From Cardiocondyla obscurior (taxonomy: Eukaryota; Arthropoda; Insecta; Hymenoptera; Formicidae), in NCBI RefSeq assembly GCF_019399895.1, contig NC_091876.1, positions 2,456,381 through 2,520,380 of the forward strand: a stretch of DNA of 64,000 nt, written 5' to 3'. Below are positions 61,301 through 64,000 of the stretch, one piece after another. Both the position numbers and the translations under genes were made by a program. Each line of letters starts with the position of its first letter. Positions within the stretch are counted from its first letter, which is position 1. The notes beneath the pieces were generated by a model. The model was not told the DNA's origin, searched no databases, and saw nothing but the letters and a program-made list of their open reading frames with translations.

Positions 61301-64000
61301 AACTGATAGAGCTAAATATACTTTCGGAGATGTAAATCATAGCCGCACTAGAGCACAATAGATAAAATGAGCGCATGCATACATTGAAAAATTTACAGTG
61401 ACTTGCGACCGAATTTTCGACATTTAACTCTTACTTAAATGATACGAATTAATGCATCCATAGTAAGAGAATTTCTTGAATGCGCCTCTACATCGAACGG
61501 CGTTCCAAGTGTGCAGTTTTCGCGAGCAAACTTAGCGTAGCATTAGCACGGTGTTAAGAGTAGACGAAATAGCGAGAGAAAGATATAGAAATACAAGAGA
61601 AAAGAACAGATTCCGGTCTACCGTCACCGACACCATAACCAACAATTACCACCATCACTACCACCACAACCACCACTACACTCTGACTCCCGGTTCGAAT
61701 GTTATCGCGTGTCTTGCGAAAAGTCGACAGAAAATTAATGAACGAACAAACGAAAGAGTTACTTGCTGTCTCTAATCACTGGCACGTGCCATGCCGGCTG
61801 TTTCCTTTGTAGCCGATGTACAGGATAGCAGCTGGGGCGGCCGGGGCTCACCGGGAAACCGAAGTCCCTGCTCGTTCCGCCGACGAAGATCGCAGTCAGT
61901 TCGGCAACACCAACGCAACCCCGTCCACAAGCAACGACAACGAAACGCCCGGGAACGACCCGAGACGAATGAGAACTCGCCGATTCACAAGGAGACGATC
62001 TATCGCGAGACACACGGTGAGTGTGCTCGTTCGCGCTGAAAACGATCAGTCCGATCAGTCTCTTCTGTCTCTGCTCTGGCCAGTGCTCTCTCGCTTCTTG
62101 TGTGACTAGTAAAGTTAGTTTCTTTCCGAGTGTTTTTGAGATAAGCTTGGATAATTAACGTAGATTGTTAATGACTTAATTAACATAGAGCCGAGGCCTT
62201 ATAATTCTATTGCCCGTAACATTTTTTTTTAATTGCACTGCAAATGAAAGAGAGTAATTTAGATAAATGCACAGAGAATAAAGCGCGAAAAGAGACCGGG
62301 AGCACGATCGTTTGTAGTCGCGACACGGGTGCAATCGCCGTCTAAATGACGACGTGGTTCTCGCGACAGGTTTCCGCAATCATCAGCAGAACAATCATCA
62401 GCAGAACCACCAGCATCAACACATAGAGGTCGGCAGCGAGATCTTAGTGCCGGCCGGCCGGTGTCTGACGGACGACAACGTCCGGCAGAAGTTAGACTCG
62501 GGCGCGATATTGGTGCACGGCAAGGAGGAACTGCCGCTGAGCTACGACGTGGCGACGGAGGACAATAACCGGAAACGACGTCCGTACAGCGCCGGTCACC
62601 TGTTCAATCATCATGTCGGTGTAGAAAACGACGACGAGGAGCACCGGAGGCTCAGCGACGACGAATTAGTCAGGGTGAGACGGTCCGACGGCCGTCGTCG
62701 CCTGCGTAGCGCCGGTTCCGATCACGAAGACTACGCCTACGGGCAGAACAAGAACAAGAACAACCACGAAATCAGAGACAAAAACGCGAACGCCCACCAA
62801 GTGACCCACGTCAACGGCGAGGTCGCATCGCTGCCCCGGCAAAGCGCGACGTTACCCCGAAGACGACGTCGAAGGGCACTCTCAAGCAGCTTCGTGGGTA
62901 ACCCCCTGCCCCCTCATCGGGTCACGCCGGATGGCACCGCGATCTACTACTGGTGCGAGCTCCCGCGCCGCCCCGGCTCACAGGGTAAATTTTTCCTATC
63001 CTTTCCGCGCCTTTCCTATAAAATAAAAAAAAAAAAAAAACCACCCTCTGTCCCGCGCTCTCGACGACAATAATCCACTAATCATCATTTCTGTTGTATT
63101 CAATCGTTGTGCGTAACGTAGACGTGCGCTATCCGAACCCAAAGCATTCGTATGACTGTGTCATCAATGACTGTGTTTATGGGATGGTGAAATGCAATGA
63201 ATGCGATCGCTCGCGCGACGCAACGGAGAGTGACAGTGATGGTGGTGGTTTGGGAAAAAAATCCCGGGCGAAAGATCGACGATCGAAACCATCTGTTAGG
63301 AAAGCCATTTAGTCGAATGCACGCCATAATTTTTAATTACGAATTTCACCACCGATAATAAGCACGGTCATCAAATGTAGGTAGACAGTTCGTTTTATGC
63401 AATATTAATTCTACTTTCCGACAACACGCTCTCTGTAAGAGTTCATAAAAAGGGGGAGCGTTAAAATGCTACTTACTTCTTGAAATAAACTGTATATTCA
63501 TTTTCAGCAAATGCGGGCCTGTTTCTGTGTGCAATTTGCATTTAAATGACGAAGTTTATCATTATACATTTTTCAGAATGAAAGAAAATCGATGTTTCCT
63601 AGTATTCCTTACTTTGTCTGCTCTTACGCATCTGTAACTTTCTTGCATAATCATCTGTGGCCCGTAACAACCTAATCAAAAATGCATTTAATCCTACAAC
63701 TCTAGGCTTGTATCTTATTCTGTGTTTCATTGCTCGATTAAATGTCTATCCTGTGCGCAAACTGTCCTGTCGATCGAATGATTCGAATCGTCACAAGACA
63801 TCAAACGTACCGCAAGTGTTCTACCGTAATTAATATTGCCTCTTTGATTTCAGAGCTGGACGACGGGGCGTACAATCCGCTCTGGACGATGCGAGGATTT
63901 ACCCAGACTTTCCATTTCTGGAAAGAGACAAAGCGAGCGCAGTCCGTACCTCTAAACGCCTTTTTAACGTATATTACGTTACCGTGGTGGAGCATAGCCA
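58274..64000 (+). CDS. KIAA0930: KIAA0930 homologue (gene, truncated by window edge)
   Basis: Homologue of a conserved metazoan protein of unknown function (human KIAA0930, about 404 residues). Coding exons: 58274-58397, 59408-59727, 59946-60209, 60286-60385, 60660-60962, 61813-62016, 62370-62984, 63854 to beyond 64000; all phases agree. Residues 1-270 match the conserved core: DSKKLPIGDPDIDWEE, KVYASPSRRRMDAKGD, GEMVCVELVASDREG, QGVIFLGSIRYDALKKVYD and FVRMKGPRGKGHAEMAV. After residue 370 comes about 270 residues of Arg/His/Gln/Asn-rich text absent from the human protein. The final visible exon (LNAFLTYITLPWWSIA) matches the human C-terminal region. No enzyme motif, signal peptide or membrane helix is seen; a cytosolic protein is inferred. 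The homology is sure, the function unknown. Confidence 0.92.
59408..59727 (+). CDS. KIAA0930: KIAA0930 homologue exon 2
   Basis: The exon encodes residues 42-148: GFVVLQGTTYWTDLFVRHF, DDLLFFVRKKHVKTSSRY, then RKDSKKLPIGDPDIDWEE, the most conserved block of the family. Acceptor cctttcag, donor gtgaga, ends at phase 0. Confidence 0.95.
59946..60209 (+). CDS. KIAA0930: KIAA0930 homologue exon 3
   Basis: The exon encodes residues 149-236: SQKVYASPSRRRMDAKGD, YPHICFMVDNFDEVFCD, GEMVCVELVASDRE and IFLGSIRYDALKKVYDAR. Close to the human sequence. Phase 0 on both sides; donor gtaagt. Confidence 0.95.
60286..60385 (+). CDS. KIAA0930: KIAA0930 homologue exon 4
   Basis: A 100-nt exon encoding residues 237-270: SSLSTKMAQRMTFGLFSG, then IEFVRMKGPRG. 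It was found by splice phase after a poly-T acceptor. Donor gtacgt, phase 1. Confidence 0.94.
60660..60962 (+). CDS. KIAA0930: KIAA0930 homologue exon 5
   Basis: The exon encodes residues 270-371: GKGHAEMAVTKPKG closes the conserved core, then an acidic stretch (DLWDADWDDAEELFMY) and HQRRLSDPSANLNNF, a possible basophilic phosphorylation site. Acceptor tgtgtag, donor gtaatt, phase 1. Confidence 0.93.
60963..61812 (+). other. KIAA0930 homologue intron 5
   Basis: An 850-nt intron with a short ACC/CAC-rich repeat near 61637-61681. No other feature is seen. Confidence 0.7.
61813..62016 (+). CDS. KIAA0930: KIAA0930 homologue exon 6 (frame-neutral)
   Basis: The exon encodes residues 371-439: ADVQDSSWGGRGSPGN, an Arg/Gln-rich middle and ETNENSPIHKETIYRETH. 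Acceptor cctttgtag, donor gtgagt. It is entered and left at phase 1 and is 204 nt, so skipping keeps the frame. An acceptor 11 nt further in would hit a stop. Low complexity makes it less certain than the core exons. Confidence 0.78.
62370..62984 (+). CDS. KIAA0930: KIAA0930 homologue exon 7 (frame-neutral insertion)
   Basis: The exon encodes residues 439-644. It begins with a His/Gln/Asn repeat (NHQQNNHQQNHQHQH), then ILVPAGRCLTDDNVRQKL, acidic and Arg-rich stretches and an Asn/Lys repeat (GQNKNKNKNNH). It has a sustained open frame of 205 codons, flanked by a good acceptor (ctcgcgacag) and donor (gtaaat). Phase 1 on both sides, 615 nt. Confidence 0.85.
62985..63853 (+). other. KIAA0930 homologue intron 7
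   Basis: An 869-nt intron. It contains a phase-compatible open stretch (63122-63312) that could be an alternative last exon; see findings. It is otherwise unremarkable. Confidence 0.6.
63854..64000 (+). CDS. KIAA0930: KIAA0930 homologue exon 8, cut by window end
   Basis: The exon encodes residues 644-692: ELDDGAYNPLWTMRGF, FHFWKETKRAQSVPLNAF, LTYITLPWWSIA. This resembles the conserved C-terminal part of human KIAA0930 (a LTYVTLP segment as I recall it). Acceptor gatttcag. The exon is still open at the edge and should continue for some tens of residues. Confidence 0.92.

Noticed and set aside
61680..61710. tRNA B-box-like ggttcgaat
   Set aside because: The rest of the B-box, an A-box at proper distance and a cloverleaf are missing.
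61791..61812. Upstream extension of KIAA0930 exon 6 to an ATG at 61791
   Set aside because: The frame is open but the acceptor AG at 61811-61812 and the phase from exon 5 fix the exon start at 61813.
1..64000. CRISPR arrays, bacterial operons, ribosome binding sites, transposase genes
   Set aside because: The window is intron-rich eukaryotic DNA; no spaced direct-repeat arrays or transposase text were seen on either strand.

Overview
The window looks like nuclear DNA of an insect, most likely a hymenopteran and perhaps an ant. Small conserved exons sit in long introns that are AT-rich yet full of CpG dinucleotides, with many poly-T/poly-A tracts and short microsatellites. The three genes found have clear insect/metazoan homologues. 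All gene models were built by hand from splice sites, reading-frame phase and protein similarity recalled from knowledge; no alignment or transcript data were available.

Layout. Positions 1-5456 are intergenic, with no gene I can support. At 5457-5744 there is a foldback (inverted-repeat) structure just upstream of the first predicted exon of a TRPC-type cation channel, TRP-gamma (+ strand, 19 coding exons, 5780-49601, about 1289 residues). Its first three exons are spread over 24 kb; the conserved channel body lies in 35376-47261 and a long Ser/Lys/His-rich tail in 48041-49601. Tail to tail with it, on the - strand, lies a secreted spondin-like matrix protein (11 coding exons, 54655 down to 51286, 754 residues: reelin, spondin-N, three thrombospondin-1 repeats, a Kunitz domain and a fourth thrombospondin-1 repeat). 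Head to head with spondin, on the + strand, is a homologue of the uncharacterised vertebrate protein KIAA0930 (8 coding exons from 58274, running off the right edge). Relative to the human protein it carries a long, probably disordered insertion encoded by two frame-neutral exons.

The three genes do not form a pathway: an ion channel, an extracellular matrix protein and a protein of unknown function are simply neighbours. Exon junction phases agree throughout all three models, which is the main internal support for them. I found no tRNA, rRNA, CRISPR array or recognisable transposase gene. The least certain parts are TRP-gamma exon 1, untranslated exons, promoters, and whether the foldback is a mobile element.
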